Source of the DNA: Pseudoduganella umbonata
GTDB lineage: Bacteria; Pseudomonadota; Gammaproteobacteria; Burkholderiales; Burkholderiaceae_D
Length of the DNA: 64,000 nucleotides
NCBI RefSeq assembly: GCF_014192225.1
Contig: NZ_JACHXS010000004.1
Coordinates: 297,939 to 361,938, forward strand
Direction: 5' to 3'
Part shown: positions 43,730 to 53,440 of the stretch, piece after piece
Layout: every line of letters begins with the position of its first letter
Position numbering within the stretch: the first letter of the stretch is position 1
Made by a program: the position numbers and the translations under genes
Notes under the pieces: model-generated
Databases searched by the model: none
The model's input: only the letters and a program-made list of their open reading frames with translations
Told to the model about the DNA's origin: nothing

Positions 43730-46700
43730 CTACCTCGAGCGCACCCGCAGCGTGACCGGTCCGATCAGCCCCGCGGGACGCAGTGGCGCATCGGCCTGGT
43801 AGGTTGGCGCGGCGGTAAACGTCACCTTCCGCGCGCCCGGCTGCGCATCGCCGACGAGCCGGTTGACCCACAGGTTGGCAACCCTGACCTCGACGGTATT
43901 GGCGCCCGCCACGACCAGCCTGCCGATGTCGACTTCATACGGCTGCTTCCACGCGATGCCGGCACTCCGGCCGTTCACGATCACCTCCGCCACGTCGCCC
44001 ACCCGGCCGAGGTCCAGCTTCATCGGCCTGCCCGGTTCGGCGCCATCGGGCAGCGTGAAGCCACGCAGCCAGATGCTCGTTCCCGAGAAATATTTGACCT
44101 GCGGATCGGCGCTGTCCGTCAACGAGCCCGGTACCCGGCCGGCGATGGCGCCCGGTGCGCCGGGGCCGTCGAAGGCGACCTGCCAGCCGTCGTCCAGGCG
44201 CGCGGCCTGCGCCCATTCCGGCGACGCGACGGTGGCGCCTGGCCCGGCAGCCGCCTTCCGGAACACGACAAAGACCGACTCGTTGGCGCCCAGCGACAGC
44301 GGCACCGCCGTCCTGCCGCCCTCCGTTCGATAACTTGCCGGCTCGCCGATGCCGCTGTCGGCACGCCAGAACTCGGGTGCCTTGCCGCGCACGTTGAACA
44401 GTGCCTCGGTAGCGACCGGCGCCGCCGTGCGGTTGACGATGAAGTACACGTCGCCATCGTCCAGCCGGCGGTGCACGAACGACAGCGGGGTGCCGCCGGC
44501 GCCGGCGTACTCGACGTCCGGCGCCTGGCCCAGCGTCGCCAGCACCGCTTCCACATCGCGGCTGTCGACGACACGTCCCTTGCCGACCCTGCCCGTGCCG
44601 CCTTTGCCGCTCGTATTGCCGCTCCACATGCGCTTCACCAGCGCGGCAAACTGCCGGGCATCGTCCGCCAGCGCCGGCGAGCCGGCGGGTGCCGGGCCGA
44701 CAATCGTCGCACCCTGCGACGCCAGCGCGTGCAGCCTGCGCAGCGTGGCCAGCGTCATCTTCCGGCTGCTGCCGCTGAGGTACAGTACGCGGTAGCGCGC
44801 ACCGCTCTTCGCCACCAGGTCGCCGTCCTTGACCGACAGCGCCTGCGCCAGCGCATCGGCATTGACGAAGTCGTAGGCATACCGGCGCGGCGCATCGGCC
44901 GGCTGGCCGGCCTTGTACAGCGTGACCAGCGGCGCCTCTTCGCCGTAGAAATACGCCACGTCGGCGTAGTGGCGGCCCTGCTGGAGCAGGTATGCGCTGC
45001 GCGCCATGTAGTCGACCCACGGCCGCGCCATGCCGGCCCAGGTTTCGTTGCGGTTGAAGTACTGGCCGAAGATCGCCAGCGACAGTCCCGGCTTTTTGTC
45101 ATCGCCCAGCGGCTGGTGCACCGACGTGTGGATCACCGGCAGGTTCACGCCATTGGCGAACTCCGTGTCGATCATCGGGCGCAGGTCGGCCGGGGCGAAG
45201 GCCCACGGCGCCATCGCGCTCGTCATCGATTCGGCCGCCACCAGGTTCTGCCCGTAGATGTGCGCGACCGAGGCGGCGCCCCGCATGTCGGCGATGGCGG
45301 TCGGGTTGGGTCCGAGGTCCTGGCGATACGTCCACATCGCCGCCATCGGGATGTCGGCGTGGCGCCGCATGGCCATGTCGTCGCCCAGCGTGACCCGCGC
45401 GCTCTCCAGCGCTTCGCCATACACTTTCATGCCCCGTTCGCGCGCGACGGCCGCCACGGTGCCATAGTGCTCGCTGGCGGCCAGGTCGGCCAGGGTGCGG
45501 CGGTAGTCGTAGAGGAATGCGTCGGTGCGGCCGCGATTGCCGATGACGAGGCCCGTCAGGGCCGGCAGCCAGGGCCGCGCGTCATAGCCGCGCAGCCGCC
45601 TGAACTGCTCGAGCATGCGCGGCGTCCAGTTCGCGGCACCGACCTCGGTGCTGTCGGTCACCAGCGCACGCACGCCGCGCTTGCCGATCAGCTCCTTGCC
45701 GACCGCGCTTTCGTAATTGCCCAGGTAGGTCTGCAGGTAGCGGCGCACCGCCCCGCTGTCGTACTTGTCGACTTCCAGCCCGGTGGCTTCCGGCGTCGCC
45801 GGATGGTTCTCGATGCCGGTCAGCGACCAGCCGAGCCGCACGATCTTCCATTTTCCCTTTGGCGGCGTCCACCGCAGCGTACCGTTTGCAGCCAGCCTGT
45901 CCGTCAGGTCGATGATCTGCGACGGCGGCGTGCCGGCCTCGTTCGGATCGGCGGCCGCGTCCAGCGCGTGGTAATCGGCCACGGTCGCGAAGCCCGCCTT
46001 GGCCTCGAACTGGTTGACCCGCGGCTCGGCCGACAGCACCAGCTGGCCGAGACGCAGGTTCTTCGGCTTGGCCATCGCCGCGAACGGCCCCGTATCGGCG
46101 CCGGGCACCGGCATGAAGCCGGGATTGACGGCGGGCGGGTTGGCCTTGATCACGACCCGGAACTTCGCCGCCGTGACCGGTGCAAAGCCGGCCGTGGCCG
46201 GCACCAGCGACAGCGGCAGGTCCGCGACTTTTTTCCACGCCTGCCCGTCCATGCTGGCTTCCAGCACCGACTGGTAGGCGGGGCCCTCGAAAATGTTCCC
46301 GGCCCCCGGCGTGAAGATCGTTGCCGAACGCACGGTACGCGGCGCCGGATAGTCGAGCGCGACGACGATGGCTTCGCCGGCGGCCGGCGGCGCGATCTCG
46401 ACCACGTCGCCGTCCTGCACCGTCGCCAGCTTACGTGCATCGAGCGTTTTTTCGCCAAGCCGGATGGCGGGCAGCCCGCCGGAGGTTGCCTCGACCGGCC
46501 ACGCATAGGCGGCGATGTCGGCGCCGGCCTGCGCCAGCTTCTGCGCGTCCGGCCGGTGCCCCATGATGTCGGGCAGCACGAACAGGTCCTGGAACGGCCC
46601 GCTGGTACGGGGCGCGGGCGCGAGCTTCAGCTCGACCGGCTTGCCGCCGTCGACGATGCCGCCTTCAATGACCGTCTCGGACCAGGCCAGCTTCTTCATG

Positions 46701-47110
46701 CCGTCCTGCGCCGGCACCCATGGCCCGCCCGTCTCGCTCCAGCCCGGCGACGCGGCAATGCCGAATTCCAGGTTCTTCTCTTCCGCCAGCTGCGTGGCGA
46801 ACCGGAACGCATCCTTCCAGCCCTCATCCATGTACACCAGGCGCTTGTCGACCAGCGGCGGCGTCATCATCTCGGCGTCGAAATTCTGCAGGCCGCCCAG
46901 CCCGGAACGCGACATCCACTCGATATCCTTGCGGATGCCCTCCTTCGTGATATTGCCGTTCAGCCAGTGCCACCACACGCGCGGGCGGGCGCCCTGCGGC
47001 GGATCGGCAAACCCTTTCGCCAGCTCGTCGCCCCAGGCGGGCAGCGCAACGGCAGGCAGCAAGGCCGCTGCGAGCACGGCCAGGCAACCAATCTTCAATC
47101 GCGGCGCCAT
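43730..47110 (-). CDS. GH106 alpha-L-rhamnosidase-like glycoside hydrolase, exported, 1126 aa
   Basis: A large exported glycosidase of the GH106 (alpha-L-rhamnosidase) type. A signal peptide (IGCLAVLAAALLPAVALPAWG) is followed by the family opening FADPPQGARPRVWWHWLNGNITKEGIRKDIEWMSRSGLGGLQNFDAEM, then a beta-sandwich region and a TIM-barrel region with GVRALVTDSTEVGAANWTPRMLEQFRRLRGYD and VYGEALES, and finally a galactose-binding-like domain (WLRGFTLPDGAEPGRPMKLDLGRVGDVAEVIVNGRSAGIAWKQPYEVD). Length agrees with the family. It starts two bases after the GH1 stop with GGAG upstream. It would release terminal rhamnose from rhamno-glucosides, ahead of the GH1 enzyme. The bond specificity is from family knowledge. 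Confidence 0.87.
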   Translation of the reverse strand: MAPRLKIGCLAVLAAALLPAVALPAWGDELAKGFADPPQGARPRVWWHWLNGNITKEGIRKDIEWMSRSGLGGLQNFDAEMMTPPLVDKRLVYMDEGWKDAFRFATQLAEEKNLEFGIAASPGWSETGGPWVPAQDGMKKLAWSETVIEGGIVDGGKPVELKLAPAPRTSGPFQDLFVLPDIMGHRPDAQKLAQAGADIAAYAWPVEATSGGLPAIRLGEKTLDARKLATVQDGDVVEIAPPAAGEAIVVALDYPAPRTVRSATIFTPGAGNIFEGPAYQSVLEASMDGQAWKKVADLPLSLVPATAGFAPVTAAKFRVVIKANPPAVNPGFMPVPGADTGPFAAMAKPKNLRLGQLVLSAEPRVNQFEAKAGFATVADYHALDAAADPNEAGTPPSQIIDLTDRLAANGTLRWTPPKGKWKIVRLGWSLTGIENHPATPEATGLEVDKYDSGAVRRYLQTYLGNYESAVGKELIGKRGVRALVTDSTEVGAANWTPRMLEQFRRLRGYDARPWLPALTGLVIGNRGRTDAFLYDYRRTLADLAASEHYGTVAAVARERGMKVYGEALESARVTLGDDMAMRRHADIPMAAMWTYRQDLGPNPTAIADMRGAASVAHIYGQNLVAAESMTSAMAPWAFAPADLRPMIDTEFANGVNLPVIHTSVHQPLGDDKKPGLSLAIFGQYFNRNETWAGMARPWVDYMARSAYLLQQGRHYADVAYFYGEEAPLVTLYKAGQPADAPRRYAYDFVNADALAQALSVKDGDLVAKSGARYRVLYLSGSSRKMTLATLRRLHALASQGATIVGPAPAGSPALADDARQFAALVKRMWSGNTSGKGGTGRVGKGRVVDSRDVEAVLATLGQAPDVEYAGAGGTPLSFVHRRLDDGDVYFIVNRTAAPVATEALFNVRGKAPEFWRADSGIGEPASYRTEGGRTAVPLSLGANESVFVVFRKAAAGPGATVASPEWAQAARLDDGWQVAFDGPGAPGAIAGRVPGSLTDSADPQVKYFSGTSIWLRGFTLPDGAEPGRPMKLDLGRVGDVAEVIVNGRSAGIAWKQPYEVDIGRLVVAGANTVEVRVANLWVNRLVGDAQPGARKVTFTAAPTYQADAPLRPAGLIGPVTLRVRSR

Positions 47111-47112
47111 CG

Positions 47113-48477
47113 TCAGACTCCGTTTGCCCTGGCGATCCTGCCGAGTACCGCGAGACTCGGCTTGGCGGTGCGCTTCATCGTCTTGCGGTCCACGTCGATC
47201 AGGCCGAAGCGGGGGCCGTAGCCGAAGATCCATTCGAAGTTGTCCAGCAGCGACCAGTGCACGTAGCCGCGCACGTCGATGCCGTCCTTCAGGCAGCTGG
47301 CCACGCCGGCCACCGCCGTGCCGATGTAGGCGACACGCTGTTTGTCGTCGTCGGTCGACGTGCCGTTTTCCGTCACGTACAGCGGCTTTTTCACGTGTTG
47401 CGCCGTGTAGCGCAGCGTGGCTTCCAGCGCCTGCGGGTAGTACTCCATGTGGGCCGACGTCATCACCGCGTCCTTCGGCGGCGGCAGGACGCCTTCCGGC
47501 CCGACCAGCTCGCGCGTGTAGGTCTGCACGCCGAAAAAGTCGCCGTGTTCGTTGATGGCCTTGAACCACGGTTCATAGGCGATCGCGCGCTTGCGGTCGC
47601 GCATGGCCGGGTCGCCTACCGCCTGGTCGTCCGCGATGGCGATCGAAAAGCCGACCGGCAGTTGCGGACGCACCGCCTTGACGGCCTGGTAAGCGGCCGC
47701 ATGGCCAAGCAGCTGGCCGGCCTGGATCCTGTCGAAATCGCCGAACAGCCAGGCGGAGAATTTGTCGGAGCCGGTCTGGCGCGCCGCCTCGGCCAGCATC
47801 GCCTTCATGCGCGGATTGCCGGCCATGCCCGACAGCGGGCCCGGGATGCCGAACAGCAGGCGTGCCAGGTTCGGCTCGTTGAACGTGGTGGCGTAGTCGA
47901 TCAGGTGGCCCAGGTGGCGCGTCACCTTGTCGCAATAGCGTGCGAACAGTTCGGCCGCGCCCTCCGCTTCCCAGCCGCCGCGCGCGGCGAACCAGCGCGG
48001 GTTGACGAAGTGGTTGAAGCTGACCATCGTGCGCACGCCGCGCTTGCGGCACGCTTCCAGCACGTCGCGGTAATGCTCCAGCGCGGCGACCGAGAACAGG
48101 CCTTCCACCGGTTCCACGCGCGCCCACTCGATCGAGAAGCGGAACGTGTTCAGGCCCGCCTGCGCCAGCATGCCGATATCCTGGTCGAACAGCCGGTAGT
48201 GATCGACGCCGGCGGCCGACGGTTCCTTGAACTCGGTCGGCTGCACGTTTTCCAGCAGCCACGCATCGCTGTTGACGTTGTCGCCCTCGGCCTGGTGGCC
48301 GGCGATCGCCGCGCCCCACAGGAAGCCTTTCGGGAAAGGGCCCTTTGCCTTCGTGGCGGCAGCGGCAGTGGCGGCGCCTGGCAGCATGGCGGCGCCCGCA
48401 AGTGCGGTGCCGAAGCCCAGCAGCGTGCGGCGGCGCGGATTGTCTGGGGTACTACCGTTGTTGAACTGGTCGGTCAT
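47113..48477 (-). CDS. GH1 beta-glucosidase with twin-arginine-like signal, 454 aa
   Basis: A family 1 glycoside hydrolase. The N-terminus has NPRRRTLLGFGTALAGAAML, a Tat-like signal, so it should be periplasmic, unusual for GH1. The barrel begins FPKGFLWGAAIAGHQAEGDN. The acid/base Glu is in YATTFNEPN and the nucleophile Glu in YVTENGTS, both intact; WSLLDNFEWIFGYGPRFGLIDVD is the typical end. The ATG at 48477 is preceded by GGAG six bases upstream; a slightly longer frame from 48489 is less likely. It lies 29 bases after the FAD hydroxylase and two bases before the GH106 gene, so it is part of the same transcription unit. It would remove glucose from the derhamnosylated glycoside. Confidence 0.9.
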   Translation of the reverse strand: MTDQFNNGSTPDNPRRRTLLGFGTALAGAAMLPGAATAAAATKAKGPFPKGFLWGAAIAGHQAEGDNVNSDAWLLENVQPTEFKEPSAAGVDHYRLFDQDIGMLAQAGLNTFRFSIEWARVEPVEGLFSVAALEHYRDVLEACRKRGVRTMVSFNHFVNPRWFAARGGWEAEGAAELFARYCDKVTRHLGHLIDYATTFNEPNLARLLFGIPGPLSGMAGNPRMKAMLAEAARQTGSDKFSAWLFGDFDRIQAGQLLGHAAAYQAVKAVRPQLPVGFSIAIADDQAVGDPAMRDRKRAIAYEPWFKAINEHGDFFGVQTYTRELVGPEGVLPPPKDAVMTSAHMEYYPQALEATLRYTAQHVKKPLYVTENGTSTDDDKQRVAYIGTAVAGVASCLKDGIDVRGYVHWSLLDNFEWIFGYGPRFGLIDVDRKTMKRTAKPSLAVLGRIARANGV

Positions 48478-48506
48478 GCCTGTCTCCATTGTTGTTGTGA
48501 TGAGCG

Positions 48507-50090
48507 TTATTGCAAGCGGTCCTTCAGGCCCGCCACCAGCGCGAGCAGCCCGGCGCCATCGCCGGCGACGCCGTACACATAGTGATCGGGCCGCACCACC
48601 GCGGCATGGACGCCGTGCCGTGCCAGCCAGCCGGCCACCACGCCATCGGGTTCGCCCGTCTGCATGCGGTGCGGACCGCTGGTGAAGCGCTCTTCACCGG
48701 GCGGCAGCGACACCAGCATGCCGAGGCCCGCCGCCACCGGCAGCAGCCCGGCCGGCAGCCGCTCGACCGGCAGGTCGGTGACGATGCGCCAGCCGGTGCC
48801 GGCGATATCGTCCAGCAGCACCGGCCCGGCCGGACCGTTCACGCGGGGCTGCGGGAACAGCCTGCCGGTACCGTCGGCCGCGGTCTTGCCGCCATCCGTG
48901 GCCAGCAGGCCGGCGGACAGCGGCGGGATGATGTCCTGCCGTGCCTGCGTTTTCACCTGGCCGCCGGCTGCGTTCAGAAGCGCCGCATCGCGGGCCCGCG
49001 CCTTGACGGCATCGCGCTCGCAGATCACGGCGCCGATTTCCTTGATGCGCGTGGTCAGCTGGCGCACGTGCTCGCGGCGCTCCGCCGCATACGTATCAAG
49101 GAGCGCTTCTCCAGCTTCACCACCCAGTACGGCGCGCAGCTTCCACGCCAGGTTGGCCACGTCGCGTACGCCCTGGCACATGCCTTGCCCCAGGAACGGC
49201 GGCTGCTGGTGCGCCGCATCGCCGGCGATGAAGACGCGGCCGTTGCGCCATTCCTTCGCCACCAGCGCATGGAAGCGGTAGCTGGCCTGGCGCCACAGGG
49301 TGGCGTCGTCTGGGCCGATCCACCGCTGCAGCACGCTCCACGCGCCCTCCTCCGTTGCCATCCAGGCCGGGTCTTCGCCGGGCAGCAGCGAGATTTCCCA
49401 GCGGCGGTGGTTGCCCGGCCCGATCACGTAGGTGCATGGCCGGCCGGGTTCGCAGTACTGCACGCTGGTCGACGGCAGCTTCGCCAGCCCGCGCTCGTTG
49501 ACCTGCACGTCGACCACCAGCCACGGTTCGTCGAACTGCAGGTCTTCCAGTTCGATGCCGAGCGCTTCGCGCACGGCGCTGGAAGCACCGTCGCAGCCGA
49601 TCGCATAACGCGCCTGCACGGCGCTGCGCTTGCCGCCCGCATCTTCCAGGTGCAGCGTGACGCCGGCGTCATCCTGTTCCAGGCCGGTGAAACGCAGGCC
49701 CAGCTTCACGTCGACGGTGGGCAGCTCCCGCACATGCCGGCGCAGCGCCGCTTCCACCGGCGGCTGCGTGAACACCATCGACGGCGTGTGGCCCAGCGGA
49801 TAAGGCGGCTCCACCGTGGCCAGCCGCTTGATCAGCTGGCCATCGACACCGTAGTACTCGGACGGCGTGAACGGCTCGCAGAATGGCGCGACGGCGTCCG
49901 CCAGCCCGAGGTTCTGGAATACCCGCATGATCTCGTGGTCCAGCGCGATCGCGCGCGGCTTCGGGTACACCTCGTCGGTGCGGTCGATCACCAGCGTGCG
50001 CAGGCCGGCCTGGCCCAGCAGCGCGGCAGCCACGGCGCCGGATGGCCCGAAGCCGACGACCGCCACGTCGTAGTCGGGATGCGTGCTCAT
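48507..50090 (-). CDS. FAD-dependent aromatic hydroxylase (MhpA/PheA type, FdeE-like), 527 aa
   Basis: A flavoprotein monooxygenase of the phenol/3-(3-hydroxyphenyl)propionate hydroxylase group. FAD-binding motifs: DVAVVGFGPSGAVAAALLGQAGLRTLVIDR at the N-terminus, CDGASSAVREALG in the middle, and RVFIAGDAAHQQPPFLGQGMCQGVRDVANLAWKL (the GD motif). The C-terminal thioredoxin-like part is present, giving the full length of the MhpA group. It should add a hydroxyl ortho to an existing phenolic hydroxyl. Its ATG overlaps the FAH-family gene (ATGA). Next to an extradiol dioxygenase and two glycosidases for plant rhamno-glucosides, it resembles FdeE, which hydroxylates the A-ring of naringenin. The exact substrate is inference. 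Confidence 0.9.
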   Translation of the reverse strand: MSTHPDYDVAVVGFGPSGAVAAALLGQAGLRTLVIDRTDEVYPKPRAIALDHEIMRVFQNLGLADAVAPFCEPFTPSEYYGVDGQLIKRLATVEPPYPLGHTPSMVFTQPPVEAALRRHVRELPTVDVKLGLRFTGLEQDDAGVTLHLEDAGGKRSAVQARYAIGCDGASSAVREALGIELEDLQFDEPWLVVDVQVNERGLAKLPSTSVQYCEPGRPCTYVIGPGNHRRWEISLLPGEDPAWMATEEGAWSVLQRWIGPDDATLWRQASYRFHALVAKEWRNGRVFIAGDAAHQQPPFLGQGMCQGVRDVANLAWKLRAVLGGEAGEALLDTYAAERREHVRQLTTRIKEIGAVICERDAVKARARDAALLNAAGGQVKTQARQDIIPPLSAGLLATDGGKTAADGTGRLFPQPRVNGPAGPVLLDDIAGTGWRIVTDLPVERLPAGLLPVAAGLGMLVSLPPGEERFTSGPHRMQTGEPDGVVAGWLARHGVHAAVVRPDHYVYGVAGDGAGLLALVAGLKDRLQ

Positions 50091-50971
50091 GCCTGTGCTT
50101 TTTCCTGCACTTCGTCCCGGATCGTGTTGACCAGCAGGCCGACGCCCTCGATCTCGACTTCGATGGTGTCGCCGTCCTTCATCCACACCGGCGGCACGCG
50201 CGACTGGCCCACGCCGGCCGGCGTGCCCATCGCGATCACGTCGCCCGCTTCCAGCGTCACGCATTCGGACAGCAGCGCGATGGTTTCCGCCACGTCCCAG
50301 ATCATGTCGCGGGTGTTCGCGTCCTGCATGACTTCACCGTTCAGGCGCGACTGGATGCGCAGGCCGGCGCCGCCCGGCGGCAGTTCGTCGGCCGTGACCA
50401 GTACCGGGCCGAAAGCACCGGTGCGGTCGAAGTTCTTGCCGATCGTCCATTGTGGCGTGCGCTTCTGGTAGTCGCGCACCGAGATGTCGTTGAAGGCCGC
50501 GTAGCCGAACACGTAGTCCAGCGCGTCTTCCTTCGTGATGTGGCGGCCGCGCTTGCCGATGACGACGGCCAGTTCGGCCTCGTAGTCCAGCTTTTCGGAA
50601 ACGCGCGGCCGTTCGGCGGCTTCGCCATGCGCCAGCAGCGACGTGGTCGAGCGCAGGAAGAACCACGGATAGACCGGCTTGTCGCGGCCACTCTCGGCGG
50701 CGTGGTCGTAATAGTTCAGGCCCAGGCACACGGTCTTGCCCGGCTCCGGCACCACCGGCGCCAGCGCGACGCCGGCCAGCGGCTGGCGGTCGGCCGGGCC
50801 GGCCAGTTCGAGCGCGCGGCGCGCGGCGGCCGGCAGGTCGATGCCCGATTGCAGCGCCTTGCGCGCATCGGACGGCACTTCCGGCACCAGGCGGTTCAGG
50901 TCGACGACGGTATCGCCGTCGAGGACGGCCAGGCGGGCTTCGGTGCCGCTGCGGTAAGAGACGAATTTCAT
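50087..50971 (-). CDS. Fumarylacetoacetate hydrolase family protein, 294 aa
   Basis: A FAH-family hydrolase or decarboxylase. The catalytic domain contains VCLGLNYYDHAAESGRDKPVYPWFF, metal ligands in LDYEAELAVVIGKRGRHI and the Asp of YAAFNDISVRDYQ, and the end motif GDVIAMGTPAGVG. Length is typical. The start at 50971 has GGAGAAG nearby. It overlaps the hydroxylase gene and follows the dioxygenase by 16 bases. In meta-cleavage pathways such enzymes cut or decarboxylate the ring-fission product, which fits its position here. Confidence 0.92.
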   Translation of the reverse strand: MKFVSYRSGTEARLAVLDGDTVVDLNRLVPEVPSDARKALQSGIDLPAAARRALELAGPADRQPLAGVALAPVVPEPGKTVCLGLNYYDHAAESGRDKPVYPWFFLRSTTSLLAHGEAAERPRVSEKLDYEAELAVVIGKRGRHITKEDALDYVFGYAAFNDISVRDYQKRTPQWTIGKNFDRTGAFGPVLVTADELPPGGAGLRIQSRLNGEVMQDANTRDMIWDVAETIALLSECVTLEAGDVIAMGTPAGVGQSRVPPVWMKDGDTIEVEIEGVGLLVNTIRDEVQEKAQA

Positions 50972-50987
50972 GTGCTTCTCCTGTTGC

Positions 50988-51902
50988 TCAATTGGTTTGT
51001 TCGATGAATCGGATTTTTTTCTGGGCCTGCTTGATGCGGTCCGACGGCGGCTTCGACACGCCCCACTGGTCGAAGCGGCCCGGCGGCCAGGTCCAGTCGG
51101 ATGGCGCGCCGGCCTTGTAGCTGTCGTCGACCTGCAGCACGTCGGCCGTGTATTCGATGACGAAATCGTCCGGCCCGACGAAGTACGCGAACACGTTGTT
51201 GCCAGGGCCATGGCGGCCCACGCCCCACTCGATCGGCCAGCCGGCATCGCTCATCCGGCCGGCGCCGCGCATCACCGCGTCGAGGTCGGGCATCACGAAG
51301 GCGATGTGGTTCAGCGTGTTCGAACCGGCATCGGCCAGCGCGATGCTGTGGTGGTCGGAATTGCAGCGCATGAACGCCATCACGCGGGTCCGATCGGACA
51401 GCCGGAAGCCCAGCGCCTCTTCGAAGAATTGCTGCGCCACGGCCACATCGGCGCTGTTGAAGACCGCGTGCGTGATACGGACCGGTGCATCTTTCCTTAC
51501 GTCGCGCCCGGCATCGGCAGCGGCGTGGCGTTCGTCGCCGTGCACGAAGCGCAGGATGCGGCCCTGCGGATCGGCGATGACGACGGCCGTGCCGCCGCCC
51601 GGCTCGTCCAGCGGCGCCGGGCCGGACAGGACCGTGCCGCCGGCGCCGGGCGTGCGGCTCGCGATCGCAGCCAGGTCGCCGGCAGACGCCACGCTGAAGG
51701 TCAGGTTCCGGACATCAGGCTGCGCGCCGCGATGCAGCGACAGGATGTGGTGGAAGCTGCCGGTGCCGCGCAGGTAGACGGCGTCGCCCGTGCGGGCCAC
51801 GGTGTCGAGGTGCCAGGTGCCGGTGTAGAACCGTTCGGCGGCATCGAGGTCGGTCACGCCGATCGCGATGCTGCGCAGCTGGCCGGCTGGTGAGGAAGTC
51901 AT
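50988..51902 (-). CDS. Two-domain extradiol (VOC) ring-cleavage dioxygenase, 304 aa
   Basis: A type I extradiol dioxygenase of the vicinal-oxygen-chelate fold with two domains. The C-terminal domain holds the iron ligands: His in RITHAVFNSADV, His in TLNHIAFVMPDLD and Glu in FVIEYTADV. A conserved HHSIAL segment lies between them. The N-terminal domain (LRSIAIGVTDLDAAERFYTG) is the inactive duplicate. CAAGGAG precedes the ATG, which overlaps the amidohydrolase stop. It would open the ring made by the adjacent FAD hydroxylase, as FdeC does in the naringenin pathway. Confidence 0.9.
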   Translation of the reverse strand: MTSSPAGQLRSIAIGVTDLDAAERFYTGTWHLDTVARTGDAVYLRGTGSFHHILSLHRGAQPDVRNLTFSVASAGDLAAIASRTPGAGGTVLSGPAPLDEPGGGTAVVIADPQGRILRFVHGDERHAAADAGRDVRKDAPVRITHAVFNSADVAVAQQFFEEALGFRLSDRTRVMAFMRCNSDHHSIALADAGSNTLNHIAFVMPDLDAVMRGAGRMSDAGWPIEWGVGRHGPGNNVFAYFVGPDDFVIEYTADVLQVDDSYKAGAPSDWTWPPGRFDQWGVSKPPSDRIKQAQKKIRFIEQTN

Positions 51903-52981
51903 TCGGGTACTCCTTGGGAATCGAGGGCAGAATCGGGGGCAATATCGGCGGCAGAATCCAGGGCCAGGAAGCGCGCGGCGTTGCCGGCGACGAGCCGCTC
52001 GCGCACCGAAGGATCGGCGACGGCGGCCTCGATGCTGGCCACCGGCCGCGCGTCGCGGAATGCAAAGGGATAATCGGTGCCGATCATCAGCGCGTCGGCG
52101 CCGAAGCGCCGCAGCAGCAGCTCGAGCGTCGGCGCATCGAACACCAGCGTGTCGTAGAACAGGCGCCGCGCCTGTTCCGACGGGCCGACCGGCATCGCGT
52201 CGGCCAGCGCCGGGAACACCTTGCGGGCCTGTTCGAGGCGCGGCAGCAGCATGGCCAGCGTGCCGCCGCCGTGGCTGAACGCCATGCGCAGGCCGGGGTG
52301 GCGTTCCACCAGGTTCGACGTCAGCACCGAGGCCGCCGCCAGGCCCACTTCGGTGGGATAGCCCAGCGCCTGCAGCAGGTTCGACGGGCCGACCAGCCGG
52401 TCGGCACCGGCCGGTTTCAGGGCATGGACGAATACCGCCACGCCCTGCTCTTCGCAGGCGGCGAAGAACGGCGCGAATTCCGGCGCACCCGGCGGACGGC
52501 CGTTGATGTTGCTGCCGATTTCGATGGCGCGAAAGCCCAGCTGCCCGGTCAGGTAGTCCAGTTCGGCCAGCGCCAGGTCCATGTCCTGCAGCGGCACCGC
52601 GCCCATGCCGACCAGCCGGCCGCCGGACAGGTCCACCGCGGCGGCGATCTGGTCGTTTACGTAGCGCACCAGCTGGGCCGCCGCGCCGGGCGCCATCCAG
52701 TACGACAGCAGTTCCGGCATCGGCGAGATGGCCTGGCGCGCCAGGCCCATGTCATCCATGTCGGCGACGCGGCGGCTCGGGCTCCACGCCATCTCCGACA
52801 CGGTGCGGTACACCTTTCCGGAAATCATCACATGGCGGTGGCAGGCATGGGCCGCTGCCATCGATGGCCAGTCGGCTGGCACGGCGCTGCCCATGTAGTG
52901 CGGAAAATCGTGTGGGATGAAGTGCGCATGCACGTCGATGCCGCAGGTGCATGCCGGGTGCTCGTGGAGGCCCATGCTCAT
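51899..52981 (-). CDS. ACMSD-type amidohydrolase/decarboxylase, 360 aa
   Basis: A TIM-barrel amidohydrolase of the ACMSD/gamma-resorcylate decarboxylase group. Metal ligands: GIDVHAHFIP (two His), VAVFVHALKPAG (His), MAFSHGGGTLAMLL (His) and IGTDYPFAF (Asp). Length fits. The family catalyses nonoxidative decarboxylation or hydrolysis of ring-cleavage products. Both ends overlap neighbours by four bases, so the operon is tightly coupled. The C-terminal tail has a short repeat of Asp-Ser-Ala units (ADIAPDSALDSQ). Confidence 0.9.
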   Translation of the reverse strand: MSMGLHEHPACTCGIDVHAHFIPHDFPHYMGSAVPADWPSMAAAHACHRHVMISGKVYRTVSEMAWSPSRRVADMDDMGLARQAISPMPELLSYWMAPGAAAQLVRYVNDQIAAAVDLSGGRLVGMGAVPLQDMDLALAELDYLTGQLGFRAIEIGSNINGRPPGAPEFAPFFAACEEQGVAVFVHALKPAGADRLVGPSNLLQALGYPTEVGLAAASVLTSNLVERHPGLRMAFSHGGGTLAMLLPRLEQARKVFPALADAMPVGPSEQARRLFYDTLVFDAPTLELLLRRFGADALMIGTDYPFAFRDARPVASIEAAVADPSVRERLVAGNAARFLALDSAADIAPDSALDSQGVPE

Positions 52982-53415
52982 GCCGTCGCCAGTCCCGCGG
53001 CCAGCACGCCGGCGGCGCAGATCGCTTCATCGTCCTCGCCCTTGCCGCCGCTGGCGCCGACGGCGCCGATGACGATGCCGTCGCGCACCACGGGCACCGA
53101 GCCTGCCTGGGGAATGAACTTGCCCTGGCCGGTCGCGGCCAGCGCGTTGAAGAAGGCGGGATTGCCCTGCGCGCGGCCATGCAGCACGCTGCCGGCGGCG
53201 CCCATGCCGGCCGCCGCCCAGGCCTTGCCGAGGGCAATGTCGGCGCGCAGCATGCTGGCGCCATCCTCGCGCTGCAGGGCCACCGGGTGCCCGGCCGCAT
53301 CCAGTACCACGACCGCCACCGGCGGCATGCCGGCGGCGCGTGCCGCGGCAAGGGCGGCGTGCAGGATGCCGTTGGCTTCGGCAAGGGTCAGGGGTTGGGT
53401 CAGTGCGTGTGTCAT
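52978..53415 (-). CDS. GlcG/HbpS-like protein (heme-binding fold), 145 aa
   Basis: A small protein of the GlcG/HbpS family. Typical segments: LTLAEANGILHAALAAARAAGMPPVAVVVLDAAGHPVALQREDGA, SMLRADIALGKAWAA and GSVPVVRDGIVIGAVGASGGKGEDDEAICAAG. AGAGAGGACC precedes the ATG. Such proteins are often encoded in aromatic or glycolate operons; their biochemical role is unclear, and some bind heme. Here it sits between the carrier and the amidohydrolase genes. Confidence 0.88.
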   Translation of the reverse strand: MTHALTQPLTLAEANGILHAALAAARAAGMPPVAVVVLDAAGHPVALQREDGASMLRADIALGKAWAAAGMGAAGSVLHGRAQGNPAFFNALAATGQGKFIPQAGSVPVVRDGIVIGAVGASGGKGEDDEAICAAGVLAAGLATA

Positions 53416-53440
53416 CGGGTCCTCTCTAAAAATCAGGTAC

